64,000 bases of DNA from Puccinellia tenuiflora (GCA_012064385.1 QRDG01001387.1:62001-126000); one strand, 5' to 3'; positions 1 through 10,858 are shown, numbered from the stretch's first letter. A program made the numbers and translations. Notes: a model not told the origin generated them from the sequence alone.

Positions 1-746
1 GTGGAGATGAGAGGTTTCTGACTACAAATTGGTTCAAGGTGAACTGAAGATGAAAAGTTGCTATCTTATCCCCTTTATGAAAAACATTCTGAGTAGTCGA
101 TGCCATGAGTCTTTTATATCTTAGGAAAGGAAAACTAGCTTTATGCAAAATAGCTACTATACAGCTTTAGAGCCTCCGTCATCATTGGGCCTATATCGCC
201 CTACTAAACTTGCGAGTACGTCATACTCAGTCTCTCTTTGCTGCTTTTATACTTTGTTTCAGAGGAGGACGACACCGAGCCGACAGGTGGTTTCTTCTTG
301 GACATCGACGAGTAGTTTGGGGTTCCCAGGTGGCAGCTTGGGACGTCGGAACAAGCTGGCTGGGTTTATGTTTATCTGTAGGCCTCTTAGGCCATATTTT
401 GGATCTTGTTGTTAGACAACACTACTTCACTTCCGCATGATGTAATGATGGGTCTGTGACCCCTGGGTGTGATTTGTATCTTTCTCATATATGAGTTGCT
501 ATATGATCTCTTTGTGTCATAGAGTCTGTGATGTGCCAGTTATTCCACAGTCTTGATCTCTCTATTATGCATGATAGCTATGTCTGAGCTTATGGCATGA
601 TCGAAGTATTGCGTTGCCGATGATCCATTCCGAGCATGCCTGCCAAAGGTTTTGGCCTGGGATTGGTAAACCCAGTAACCTTCGATTGTGTAGCATGACC
701 GGTTGCACATAGCGTCATTGTATAGTTCTGGGGTCGGGGCGCTACA
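1..746 (+). repeat. 3' end of a Tekay/Del-like LTR (left edge cut by window)
   Basis: This stretch is colinear with 20003-20748, the last ~746 bp of the complete LTR at 16894-20748; by eye about 15-20 differences. It ends ...gcgctaca, directly followed by a tRNA-Met type primer binding site, so it is the 5' LTR of the element whose internal region follows. The rest of the LTR lies left of the window. The short ORFs over it (143-440) have no family resemblance. Confidence 0.85.
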
Positions 747-3267
747 AGTTGGTATCAGAGCAGGACTGCCTATAGGAAACCCTTTCTATTGGTCGATGTC
801 GAGTCTAGTTCGTGAAAATTATTTATAACCTAAAAATGAGTTGTGAAAACCCTCTTAGGATTCTTTTTACTCCTTACCCAATTCGCTCTATCTCTGAGTC
901 ATCTTACCTCTATTTGATTTAACGGTTCTTCTGCTCGTCTGTAAAATTCTAATCTTTAGGTTCACGGGGTGGGCTTCCACCTTTAGTTTACTGGTTAGCT
1001 CTGCTCGTCTGCCAAATCTAAAGCCCGAAGAGAGGAAGTATTGCGGTTCATCAAGACATTCCCTTGCTTTGGCCCAAGATCTTGAACCGAAGGTCCCGGA
1101 TTGTGCTAGGGCTCTGGTGTAATGATTCATGAGGGTTGTCGCCCTTGTGAGCCTTATGCTATTGGGAGTCCCAGTGCATGAAGCTGATCTTTAACCCAAG
1201 ATCTTTTCCGTTGAACCCTGATGTTAATTGTTAAACCCTACATCAGGTTGGCAAAATTTGAAGTTAGTCTTCAAACTCGAGGTTGCAGCCGTAATTGATT
1301 TGCTCAGCAACACTCTCCTCTGTCACTAGCTTTAGCTAGGCTCTCTGTCATGGAACAACCTGAATCACGACGGGATTGCTCTTAGCGAGTTTTTCCATCA
1401 ATAATTGTGATTCCTCCAATAACCCTCGTTCGTGAAACCCTTTTGTCACTAGTTGTCGGAAGAGTGCTAACAAGGGCTTCTGCAATATCTTGGAATTGTT
1501 GTTAGCCCGTTCCTTACTCTAAATCTGTTGTCCGACCTCTATCTGTCTGTGGACAGTCAAGTTTATCATGCATTGGGGTGTTCTGATGCATGTCATTCTT
1601 GTGGTTCGTCAAGGCATTCCACTTCGGGATGTCAGGAGAAACAAACTCCGGTACCTTGTCCATCTCTCGGTCAGGTCAAAGTTTTGTGATTCGCGGAGTA
1701 AGAGCTTGTCTAGCTTTTGTTACGTTCCACCTTGGAGTGTCACACTCTTTTATATCAAGAGGTCGTGCCTAGTATCATGACGTACTTCATGAAGTGATGC
1801 TCTTACCCTTCCTTATCCATTTACCTCCGAATTACTCAGGCCTGAGAATGTTGAGGATGTATATCGATGTGGTAATCGGACATTCTTAGCAATTGTTATT
1901 GCTTTGAAATCCAAAGACCTTGGTGGCACTCTTAGCATGACTGGTATTCATATCATCGAGCTGAGTTGTCTGTGTCGCCAAGGCCATCTGTTCAGGTGCA
2001 CACCTTCGGTCAACGAGTTAGATTCATGTCGAAACTCTCAAGACCACATCTTTTTCTTGAAAAGCAAGATTTCTCTCGCAACCAGTGACATGCGGTGGTT
2101 CGTGATATCCTGGATGTCCTTCCAGAAGTACTGCCGGGTTGTCCCCTGACCGTGTTGTCGAGTAATAGTGGAAACTTGTCAGAACCATCTTCGAGTCATC
2201 ACTTAGTACGTATTCTGGATGTTGGGAGTGTTCTTCTCAGGTCCATGTGCAATGGTCGACAGATGTCGCCAGGAGTCCGATTGAAGTTCACTTGTCTCCC
2301 CGGGAATAATCACAAGTTGGTCATGCATGTGCGGGTTGTTGTTGAGATGGTAGGTCGATACCTCCAGTTCTCTAAATACGTCATGTATGCCACTGGCCGA
2401 GTTGTTCTTGAATAAGAGGAAGTTGTCAAATCTCATCATCTTACCGGTGTGTCCTAATCAGGACTCAGTTGTGCTTCAGTGATTGGAGTACATGCTGGTT
2501 CAAATTTTTCTTCGTAGCCGTGACCCCATGGTTTTCCCACTCTCGATCGTGTTCTGGAGCTTGACATTGCAGCTCAGAGCTTGAGAATCTAGTTACCCTA
2601 TCTATCGGTTAACTTCAGCAAACTCCTTCCTCGGACATGTCAAGTCTGAACTGTCTGTACACCTAACTATCTCGGAACCTCAATCATGAATGATGCTTGG
2701 AGTTTACCAAGAGTATGACCTAGGCCTATCTCTAATCCCGACAAGTCCGATGTTGTGATTCATGCACCTCACCGGAAGGTCATTTGGCGAAATCTCTAAA
2801 TCCTTAAAATCAATCGCTACCCGTGAGGAACATGTGTAACTTAATCTAAGAGTTTCACTTATAGCCTTTCTCTATCTTCAAGTACGACCTTCGCTCGATG
2901 ATCGATTGAAGGATTTCCGAAGCCTGAGTGCGTTATCTAGAACCTCAAGGAGAACCTTACAACGGAGTTACTAATTGTTCCTCGGTCACTCCTCCTACTC
3001 CATCTATCTTGTGGCAATAACCCGTTTATGAGGTTTTACCTCTCTATCTAAATGTGGATCCGTACTATAACTTTCCCCCGAGGTGAAACCGAAGTTTCAA
3101 TCAATCACACGTACATTCCGTTAGTTCACCAGACACGTTAGGGCCAAACTTTCAACCTCGTGGAAGCATCTGGTATGTCAAAAGCGTGGAGTCCAGAAGT
3201 TGTCCTATCTTCTGCTCGACCTTCGTTTGGTCAAGCTGTTCCTAGTTTTCCCCAGTGGCTTAGGGTT
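747..3267 (+). mobile_element. Internal region of Tekay/Del-like element, copy 1 (non-coding)
   Basis: The region starts with the PBS tggtatcagagc (750-761), the usual complement to the 3' end of initiator tRNA-Met. No ORF above about 110 codons is present and none resembles gag or pol. The same sequence recurs at 20749-22529 with a few percent divergence. It is interrupted at 3268-3272 by the target duplication of the nested Tat element and resumes at 16691. The joined internal region would be only about 2.7 kb, so this is either a large non-autonomous derivative or a copy that lost its coding part. I cannot tell which from one window. Confidence 0.7.
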
Positions 3268-3272
3268 TTGGG
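3268..3272. repeat. Target site duplication ttggg (left)
   Basis: The five bases ttggg sit immediately before the TG of the LTR at 3273 and again immediately after the CA at 16685. They show that 3273-16685 is one insertion event. Confidence 0.95.
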
Positions 3273-3744
3273 TGACGAGGTTAGGACTCGGCAAATCCCT
3301 GGGTTGAGCACCCCGGGTTGATTGAGGGGGAGAGAGATGAGCGCTGGTGATCACGACGGCTAACAGGCGAGGTTTTACCCAGGTTCAGGCTCCCGGAGGA
3401 TAACACCCTACTTCCTGCTTGTTTGGTATTGATGTTGAGCGTGGCTACAATGGTGAGATGGCAATCTCGCTAGGGTTTGAGATGGCGGCTATGAGTTGGT
3501 GTTCGCTAGTTTCTTAGTTACCCTAGACGAGGGACCCTCCCAGCCTTTATATGATAGGCTGGGTCTCGGGTGAACGGTGCCGATGGCACTTACAGGACGA
3601 TCAAGGTTGATGACCTAACGTCGACTATCTTGGGCCGCATGTCGTCCTTCTTGGGCCTTCCCTGGACCCTCGCCATAGGATTGATGGACTCGGCGTGACC
3701 CAGGTATCACCACCGTGGGGTAGTCAAAGAGTAACCCCACGACA
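3273..3744 (-). repeat. 3' LTR of Tat-type Gypsy (minus orientation)
   Basis: 472 bp, begins tgacgagg and ends ccacgaca. It pairs with 16214-16685. A TATA-like tttatatgata lies in the loop of a 7-bp inverted repeat CCCAGCC/GGCTGGG (3538-3562). Confidence 0.95.
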
Positions 3745-3759
3745 GTAGCCCCCGAGTGC
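3745..3759 (-). promoter_or_regulatory. Polypurine tract of Tat-type Gypsy
   Basis: Read on the minus strand this is gcactcgggggctac, immediately upstream of the 3' LTR. This is the place where plus-strand DNA synthesis is primed. The same core recurs many times in the array at 8543-9262. Confidence 0.8.
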
Positions 3760-4562
3760 TTAGTCGAATCGTAGAGTCGGAATAAAGGACTCCTTCCTTC
3801 TGGGCACGCCACCGGGTTCCTGAAAGGAACAAATAAAATGGTCGACTCCGGCCGTTCAGGGCTTATGGAGGATTCCTTAGTCGAAGCATCGACTGCAGGG
3901 TGAAGACTGCGAGTGTTGCTTTGGTGGGTAATTTTTCGACTCCGATTGTTCTGTGTCATTCGGGAGCGCGAACAGCGCTCCCGATGGGAGTAGCCCCCGA
4001 GATTAAGCTGAATTGCTTGCAATTGAGGTTAAACTCAATTTTTCCTTCAATCGAAAATCCCGCTCCCGATGGGAGTGAAGAAGTGACTCGAATTGACAGA
4101 GTCGCAACTTGCTTTGCCCGACTTACTTTGTACTTGGCCGGTTTGGCTTACTGCTTAAGTTTGCTCAGCTCGTGGAGCTTACTGTATTTCTTTTGCACTC
4201 GAATGAACTTGTCGAGTCGACTCAGCTCTTAGAGCTTACTGTATCTTTGTTGTGCTCGAATGAACTGTCCGGGTGCTCCATCAGCCCATTGGCGTGCCAC
4301 ACCTCCGCAGATGACGTCAGCGCTGACGTTTTCGGCGTGCTCTGCATCCGATGGGACGTGACATGGTGGTCCCAATGCCAGCCTTGAGTGATCTGACCGT
4401 TGGGCGCGAACTTTTGGTGGTGTGATGAAGGCGCCTCGATTCCCGCGCGTAGTGGGCGGCGTGGGCAGCGACGGTTGGCATCTCTGCGCGACGCGTGGAT
4501 GGCCGGATGAGGTTGCGGAGAGCGGTTTCGTGGGGAACGGCCAGGATGAACTGACCCCGCGG
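3760..4562 (+). other. Upstream region of antisense gene, with repeated hairpin motif
   Basis: No convincing coding sequence. It holds two copies of ctcccgatgggag (3978-3990, 4063-4075), a 5-bp-stem hairpin; a third lies in intron 3 of the antisense gene (6402-6414). A 35-nt block ending agcccccga (3966-4000) is repeated with one mismatch at 6390-6424. It is probably 5' flanking or promoter sequence of the plus-strand gene. Confidence 0.5.
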
Positions 4563-4570
4563 TATATATT
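4563..4570 (+). promoter_or_regulatory. Candidate TATA box of antisense gene
   Basis: The sequence tatatatt lies 110 bp upstream of the ATG at 4680, inside the imperfect flanks ccgcgg...accgcggt. The position fits a core promoter with a start site near 4595. This is inference from sequence only. Confidence 0.5.
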
Positions 4571-4679
4571 TTTCACCGCGGTGGGGAACAGTTCACCCCA
4601 TCCTCATTTCGCCGCCATCTCCACTGCTCTCTCCTCCATTGCTGCTCCTCCATCGCTGCTAAATTCTTCTCCACCTACC

Positions 4680-7372
4680 ATGAGCAAGGTCGCGATTAAG
4701 AGAGGAAAGTCTGCCGCCAGCGCCGTCGCCGCCACCGAGGCTGGCGTGATGAAGAAGCCCAAGGGCGACTGGACAAAGTCATCGGTGAAGAAGGCCGATC
4801 TCGAGGGCCTCCGCGCGCAGGGGCTGCTGCCGCCGGTAGACCAGGCGGCGGTGCGCGCTCCAGGGAAAGAGGTATTCCCTGCCCCTCGCGAGGGGGAACG
4901 CGTGTGCTTCGTGGATTTCCTTCCACGGGGTTTCGGGTTCCCCCTCCACGATTTCGTTCGTGGTCTCCTGTACGCTTATGGGATTCAGATCCACGATCTG
5001 ACTCCCAATAGCGTCTTGAGCATCGCGAGCTTTATTGTGCTTTGCGAGTGCTTCTTGGGGATCGCACCCCACTGGCTGCTATGGAAGTCGCTGTTCCTCG
5101 TCAGGAGGAACGTGGGAAAGAGCGGGCAGACGTACCCGGTGGGCGGCTTCGGCATCCAGGTGCGTGGCGACACCACCTTCTTCCAGATGAAGAAATCCGA
5201 CTCCGTCCAAGGCTGGCGGAGGAAGTGGTTCTACGTCAGGTGCGACCAGGAGGGTCTTCTTCCCTTCGCGGCTGATCGCGAGTTGCGGAAGACGAAGGCC
5301 TGGGCGCACCCGCTGTCGAAGGGAGACAGGGAGGCGATTCAACCCCTGCTAGCGCTTCTCCGTGGCCTGCTGAAGAGCCTTGGGCGCGAGACAGGTGGGG
5401 TGCACCTTATTGCAACCTTCTTCAGGCTCCAGGTGCAGCCGCTACGTGCTCGCGTCCACCCGATGTGGGCGCTTGAGCACGGCAATGAACTCGGCGATGA
5501 CGAAGTCGAGTCGAAGGTGAGGAGCATCACCAGTCTCCGAGCCGCCGATCCATGCAACGTGAAGTGCCCGGCCCAGCCGTATGGGCCGAACAACCCTGTG
5601 CCTGAGGTAAGCTTACTTTTGTTTTGCTTCTGTCTTGTATGTTCTGTCGAGATCTTCTTTTGTCTGACCCGAATTTTTTGACAGGGTCGTTCCAGCTTTG
5701 TCAGCCTTCCTCCGTTTATGGAGAACGGACCTCATGAAGAGGCAGAGTTCCCTGAGGATGAAGAGGTTGATGACGATGAAGTCCCCTCCGCTGCTTCTCC
5801 GAGTGAAGAGGCAGTGGAGGACGATGAAGATGAAGAGCCGCTGCAGAAGCGGCAAAGGCGAAAGGATGGCGAGTCTGCTTCGGCTTCGTCACCCGCAAAG
5901 CAAATGGAGGTGGAGGACGTGGACGAGGCGAGCGAGTCGTCCTCGGGTGCCAGGCACACGAGCGACCCGACAGAGCCTTTGGTCGTGCCTCCCCTTAGCT
6001 CTACGCCACCGACTGGGTTCGCAAGGATGCCCTCCGTCTCCCTGGGCAGTGATGATGACCAGGACGTCACCAGGTTAGTCTTGCAACCATCACCTTGTTT
6101 TGTCGAGTGCCCTTTTTGCCTTTGCGAGTATTTGAATTGAATTATCTTGTCACAGCAACCGTACTGGCACTGTCGGTTCTTCGCCTCCAGAGATGGAGCA
6201 CACTTCTGCTCCCGTGTTTGAGCAGACCGCGAAGACGACCGAAGAGGAGCCGCGGGCGGGTGATGCGTCGACTTTGAAGGCTTCGACTTCCTCCGTGCCA
6301 GAGAAGACTGCTGATGCGACCTCGGTGGATGCTGGATTGCTTGAGCATGTAAGTGTCCTTTAACTCAGTCTGCAAGATCTGTATCGGGTGCGCGGACAGC
6401 GCTCCCGATGGGAGTAGCCCCCGAAGATGTGCGTGACTAGAATAGTCGGTCGCAGATTGATGTCTTGTTCTTTCCACAGCCGTTTTGTCGCCAGCTGATG
6501 GAGGGAGCCGCAGCCTTCGTGCGAATGGAGAAGGAAAAGGATCGACTCCACGCTGCTTTGGAGCAAGCAAACAGTGAGTACTAACCCTTGTGTTCGAGAG
6601 GTACTGCGACTATCATCATTGTTGACTTTGCTCCGGTGATCCACAGGCGAGAAGGAGAGCATGGTGGAGCGGATCGCGGAGCTGGAGAAATCCCTGGGTG
6701 CAGCTCAAAAGCGTGAGCGAACCCGGGGTGATCTAGAGAAGACCCAGGTTGAACGCTTGCTCGCACTCGCCAATGTAATTGGAGGTAAGTATCTCGGCTC
6801 ATTGCCTACTTTGTCTTGTGTCGACTTCTGATTTCTTACAAGTGTGGTCTTCTCTTCGTTGTTCAGAGCCGTGCGGAGGCGCTCCTCCGGAAGAGACCTC
6901 CAGTGAGAATGTCGACCTGGAGAAAGCTGTTGGCTTCGTTGACCGCGCCTACGCGTATGCTTCGGCTGCGCTGCAGCAATCCTCGGCGGCGCTGCAGAGG
7001 TCGAAGGATGCCTTGGCGAGTGTGCACCGGAGCATCTTCCCTAGCCAGCCACCACCGGTCGCTGTTGACGTGCTTGCGGCTCCGTTTGAAGGCAACGCGA
7101 CCACCATGGCGGACTACATGCGTGCTCAGACGGTTCACGGCTCAGAGCTCACTTTCCAGTTCCTACTTGGTCACCAAGTCGCAGGTGGCTTTGAGAAGGT
7201 TGTCAGCGACTTCCCTCGGAGGCCTGACGGCAAAACCGCGTCCCTTAGCGGTGTGAAGGCGCGGGCGAGTCAGCTGGCTGCGAAGTTAGTTGCCACCTTC
7301 GAGAAGAAAATCGCCAAGGCTGCAGAGTTGGCTGCTAGGAAGAGCCGTTCTCGTTCGGAGTCTGCGATGTAG
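4680..7372 (+). CDS. Antisense gene 1 of the Tat element, Transposase_28-like (putative gypsy-type transposon protein)
   Basis: Six exons can be joined without a stop: 4680-5606, 5685-6073, 6156-6348, 6480-6573, 6647-6784, 6867-7372, giving 748 codons. Every junction has GT...AG with plant-sized introns (73-131 nt), and the ATG sits in ccaccatga. Residues about 66-190 (RGFGFPLHDF, LTPNSVLSIASF, FLGIAPHWLLWK) resemble the plant domain catalogued as 'putative gypsy type transposon' (PF04195/Transposase_28), whose function is unknown. Exons 2-3 encode an acidic, Ser-rich stretch; exons 4-5 are coiled-coil-like; exon 6 is a C-terminal domain resembling that of the next ORF. The gene is on the opposite strand to gag-pol, so its introns would not be spliced from the element's genomic RNA, which explains their survival. 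The reading frame is intact although pol is broken. Splice sites are predicted by eye. Confidence 0.75.
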
Positions 7373-7551
7373 ATTCCTTCATTTTTAAAATTCCTATACT
7401 TTTGGTCTTGGTCTGTAATGAACCATATAGTTTGCGGGTCTTCTGGCCGCGAACATGCTGATGTTGAAATGTGAATATGTGCCTTCGAGTCTTCTGTCAT
7501 ATTTATGTTTGAATCTTCCTCATTTGCCACTGTCGAATTTGGCAGTCTGAG

Positions 7552-8413
7552 ATGGGCGAGGCTCCTGTGGTAGCTGGAGCGACTGGTGTGGACGATGAGG
7601 AGGACACCTCTTTGGCCGCACCCACTCGCCATCGTCGTCGAACTCCTCCAGCTCCTGCGCGCAGTGTAAATGACCAGCGAGTGATCACCTTCATGAGAAA
7701 CAAGATTGTTGAGCTTGAGTCGAAGCTGAAGGTTGCCGAGTTGGAGCTGCAGCGCTTGAAGTCACGGCCCGCTGCGCCGTTCTCCCAGCGTGAGGAGTTC
7801 CTTCTTGGCCAGATAGACTTGATCAGTCGACAGCTGCAAGGTTGGCCTTCTAGCGCTTTGCTTCGGCTTCTTTATACTTTCTCTGTTCTAAGTGTTGTGT
7901 CTTGATGCAGATGTAAATTCTGACTGGAAGGCCAAGCAGAGTCGAGTGGACGAGCGGGTGGAAAGAGAGGCCGCCAGTGACTCACCCGAAGTGCGTACAT
8001 TTTGGTCAAACAAATCCGAAGGTAGTGTACTGGCTAGAATGCTGGATCGCACCTGGCGGGCTGCTCTGCTTCTGGAAGGTTGTAGGAAGACCCTCTGGCA
8101 GATCAACAAGGTGTTCTTTCCGCATAATGAGCAGCCTAGTGGACTAGCTGCGCTGCTTGAGAAATACCGTGAAGGCAAGGCGTTGAAGGAAGTCGTGCAT
8201 GCCCAGCTTGTTGGCGGGGCGAACGTGGCGCTGGCGTACGTTCGAATGCACCGGCCTCACCTTCCCTTGGACAAGGTGCTTGACGGCTTGCCTGGAGCGG
8301 ATGACTACGCCGATACTCTTGCGGCTGCGCGTCAGATGATTCAACAGGTCCAGACCCTCAGTGAGCTGCTTGTAGGGCCACTCGATGCGCCAAAGGATGA
8401 GCCTGTAGAGTGA
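7552..8413 (+). CDS. Antisense ORF 2 of the Tat element, coiled-coil protein with C-terminal domain like antisense gene 1
   Basis: Two exons, 7552-7840 and 7911-8413, give 263 codons; the 70-nt intron has GT...AG. Residues 40-95 look like a coiled coil (MRNKIVELESKLKVAELELQ). Residues about 155-235 align by eye with exon 6 of the upstream gene (INKVFFP against VHRSIFP, then a helical stretch ending in LDGLPG against VSDFPRR). The intron phase before the shared domain is 1 in both. It starts only 179 bp after the stop of gene 1, and ttggcag at 7542-7548 could be a 3' splice site, so it may instead be an alternative 3' end of the same gene. No function is known to me. Confidence 0.6.
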
Positions 8414-8514
8414 GAATGCCAGACTGTTGTTGTATAGCGTTAGTTTGTAAGAGATATTTTTCCCAAGCGGGAGCATGAGTGTATGTATGCCGAGGTGGTG
8501 GTGGCCTCCGAGTG

Positions 8515-8520
8515 AATAAA
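8515..8520 (+). terminator. Candidate polyadenylation signal aataaa
   Basis: An aataaa lies 101 bp after the stop codon of antisense ORF 2 and just before the tandem array, a reasonable 3' end for the plus-strand transcript. Confidence 0.45.
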
Positions 8521-8542
8521 TTGTATCTTGTAGACCTCTGTA

Positions 8543-9262
8543 AGCCTGTATGGCGCAGCCCCCGAGCGGATCGAGTGTGGCCAGGGTGTGTCGAGTCAGG
8601 CCTGTGCGGCGCAGCCCCCGAGTGCTTCGAGCGCGGCCGAGGCGTTTTCGAGTCAGACCTGTGCGGCGCAGCCCCCGAGTGCGTCGGGTGCGGCCTAGGA
8701 TGTTGACTTAGACCTGTATGGCGCAGCCCCCGAGTGCGTCGGGTGACGGCCTAGGTTGACTTAGGTCTGTACAGCGCAGCCCCCGAGTGCTTCGGGTGGC
8801 GGCCTAGGTTTGACTTAGACCTGTATGGCGCAGCCCCCGAGTGGTTCGGGTGGCGGCCGAGGATTTTTGCGAGTTGGACCTGTATGGCGCAGCCCCCGAG
8901 TGGTTCGGGTGGCGGCCTAGGTTTTGACTTAGACCTGTGCGGCGCAGCCCCCGAGTGGTTCGGGTGGCGGCCGAGGATTTTCGGGTTGAGCCTGTATGGC
9001 GCAGCCCCCGAGTGGTTCGGGTGGCGGCCTAGGTTTTGACTTAGACCTGTACAGCGCAGCCCCCGAGTGGTTCGGGTGGCGGCCGAGGATTTTTGCGAGT
9101 TGGACCTGTATGGCGCAGCCCCCGAGTGCGTCGGGTGGCGGCCTAGGTTGACTTAGACCTGTGCGGCGCAGCCCCCCGAGTGATTCGGGTGGCGGCCGAG
9201 GATTTTCGAGTTGGACCTGTAAGGCGCAGCCCCCGAGTGGTTCGGGTGGCGGCCTAGGTTTA
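8543..9262. repeat. Tandem array, about 13 units of 53-60 bp, each with a PPT-like core
   Basis: Units follow the pattern gcgcagcccccgagtg - ttcgggtggcggcc - taggttttgacttagacctgt, with small variations and two alternating tails (gacttagacctg or gaggattttcgagttgg). Read on the minus strand, each unit carries cactcgggggctg, which matches the element's own polypurine tract at 3745-3759. The array lies between the convergent antisense genes and pol. Tandem repeats in the 3' region are known for Tat/Ogre-type elements. Short ORFs across it (8479-8706, 9161-9394) are products of the repeat. Confidence 0.9.
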
Positions 9263-9438
9263 TGCTGCTTGCTGATAAAAATAAAGGGGAGAGCTTGTTC
9301 CTCAAATCACTTTATTGATTTTTGCGAGCAGGCCGCCTCATTAAAACCCTTCCAGTCCCCTCGGGTACCCTGGCGAGGGAAAGAGTGCGTCTGAAACCTG
9401 CCGCTTCTTCACATTGTACTGTTACAAAGTAAGGACAA

Positions 9439-10858
9439 TCAGGCGTAGAAGCGGCGTAGTTGCGCAACGTTCCACGGGTTGTTGCAGACTGTCCCCGTCT
9501 TCGAGTCCTTCAGGCGGTAGGCTCCGCCGCCGATTGCTTCTGTCACGATGTATGGACCCTCCCATGGGGAGGCAAGCTTGTGCACCTTCTTCTGTTTGAG
9601 GCGCAGGACAAGATCGCCAGGGACGAACGCTCTGGGCCGCAGTCGCCGCCCGTGATAGTTGTGCAGGTCTTGCTGATACACGGCTGTGCGGGTGAGGGCG
9701 ATATCGCGTGCTTCGTCCAGGGTGTCCATGTCATCTTCGAGTGCTTCCTCTGCATCAGATTCATCGTAGGCCACCACTCGGGGAGCGTCGAACTTGATGT
9801 CACACGGCAGGACTGCTTCAGCGCCGTACACCATGAAGAATGGCGTGTATTGGGTAGATCTGTTTGGCGTGGTGCGCAGACTCCACAGCACAGATGGCAG
9901 TTCTTCGACCCATGCACCTGCGGCGCGCCTCAGTGGCACTCGCAGGCGCCTCTTTACACCTTTGCAGACTAGGCCATTGGCTTTCTCGACTTGTCCGTTG
10001 GATTGCGGGTGAGAGACAGATCTGTTTGAATTCTTCGGCTGTGAAGTTCGAGCCGTTGTCGGTGATGATGCTGTGTGGCACGCCGAACCTGAAGATGATA
10101 GACCTGATAAAGTTAATCGCCGAGGAGGCAGTCGAACTTGTGATGGGCGCGGCTTCGATCCACTTCGTGAACTTGTCGACTGCCACGAGGAGGTGAGTGT
10201 GTCCGCCCGGAGAAGACTTCTTTAGTGGACCCACCATGTTGAGCCCCCATTGAGCGAAGGGCCATGCGAGTGGTATGGTCTTCAGCGCTGATGCTGGTGC
10301 GTGCGGCTTGTTGGCGAACTCCTGGCAGCCGATGCATTTCCTCACGAGCTCTTCTGCGTCTTGCATTGCGGTGGGCCAGTAGAACCCTGCTCGTAGGGCT
10401 TTGGCCACCAAGGCTCGACTGCTGGCGTGGTGTCCGCAGATGCCAGCGTGGATCTTGAGTAAGATGGCTTGACCGTCGACTGGGTCGATGCACCTTTGGA
10501 GGACTCCTGAGATGCTTCGCTTGTAGAGTTCCCCGTTGATGACGGTGAAGCCCTTGGAGCGACGGACGACGCGCTTGGCTTCGACAGGGTTCGCTGGCAC
10601 CTTTTGATGCAGTATGTAGGCCAGGTATGGGCTTGTCCATGTGGGTTCGACCAGCATTACCTCCATGGGTTCCTTCTCCGTGCTGGGCGGGTTGGTGGCG
10701 CTCGTTGTCGGTGTAGAGGGTCCCGGCGCAGGTCGTAGCTTGATGGAGCGTTGTGTGATGCACTCGAGAAAGACTCCGGGTGGCACCGGCGCTTTGTCTG
10801 AGCCGAGGTTGGCAAGGGTGTCAGCTTCCTCGTTGCTCTCACGGCCGATGTGCTGCAA
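9439..10858 (-). pseudogene. Integrase of Tat-type Gypsy, damaged
   Basis: The zinc-binding HHCC region is seen (GICGHHASSRAL ... CIGCQEF). Of the DDE core, the first Asp is replaced: the codon at 10238-10240 gives GLNMVGP where GLDMVGP is usual. The second Asp is present (ITDNGSNF) and the Glu is present in NGQVEKANG, but in a different frame, because a short stretch between the two is missing near 10010-10022 and the frame changes. The C-terminal part continues at 9939-9439 (LWSLRTTPNRST, VPGDLVLRLKQKK), ending RRFYA. The upstream boundary is an in-frame TAG at 10859-10861. The protein would join element DNA ends to the host chromosome; this copy should be inactive. Confidence 0.88.

Noticed and set aside
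888..2439. ORFs of 60-106 codons in the Tekay-like internal region
   Set aside because: They are not conserved in frame quality between the two copies and have no gag or pol motif.
8543..9262. CRISPR-like regular repeats
   Set aside because: Units are adjacent tandem copies with no unique spacers, in a plant retrotransposon.
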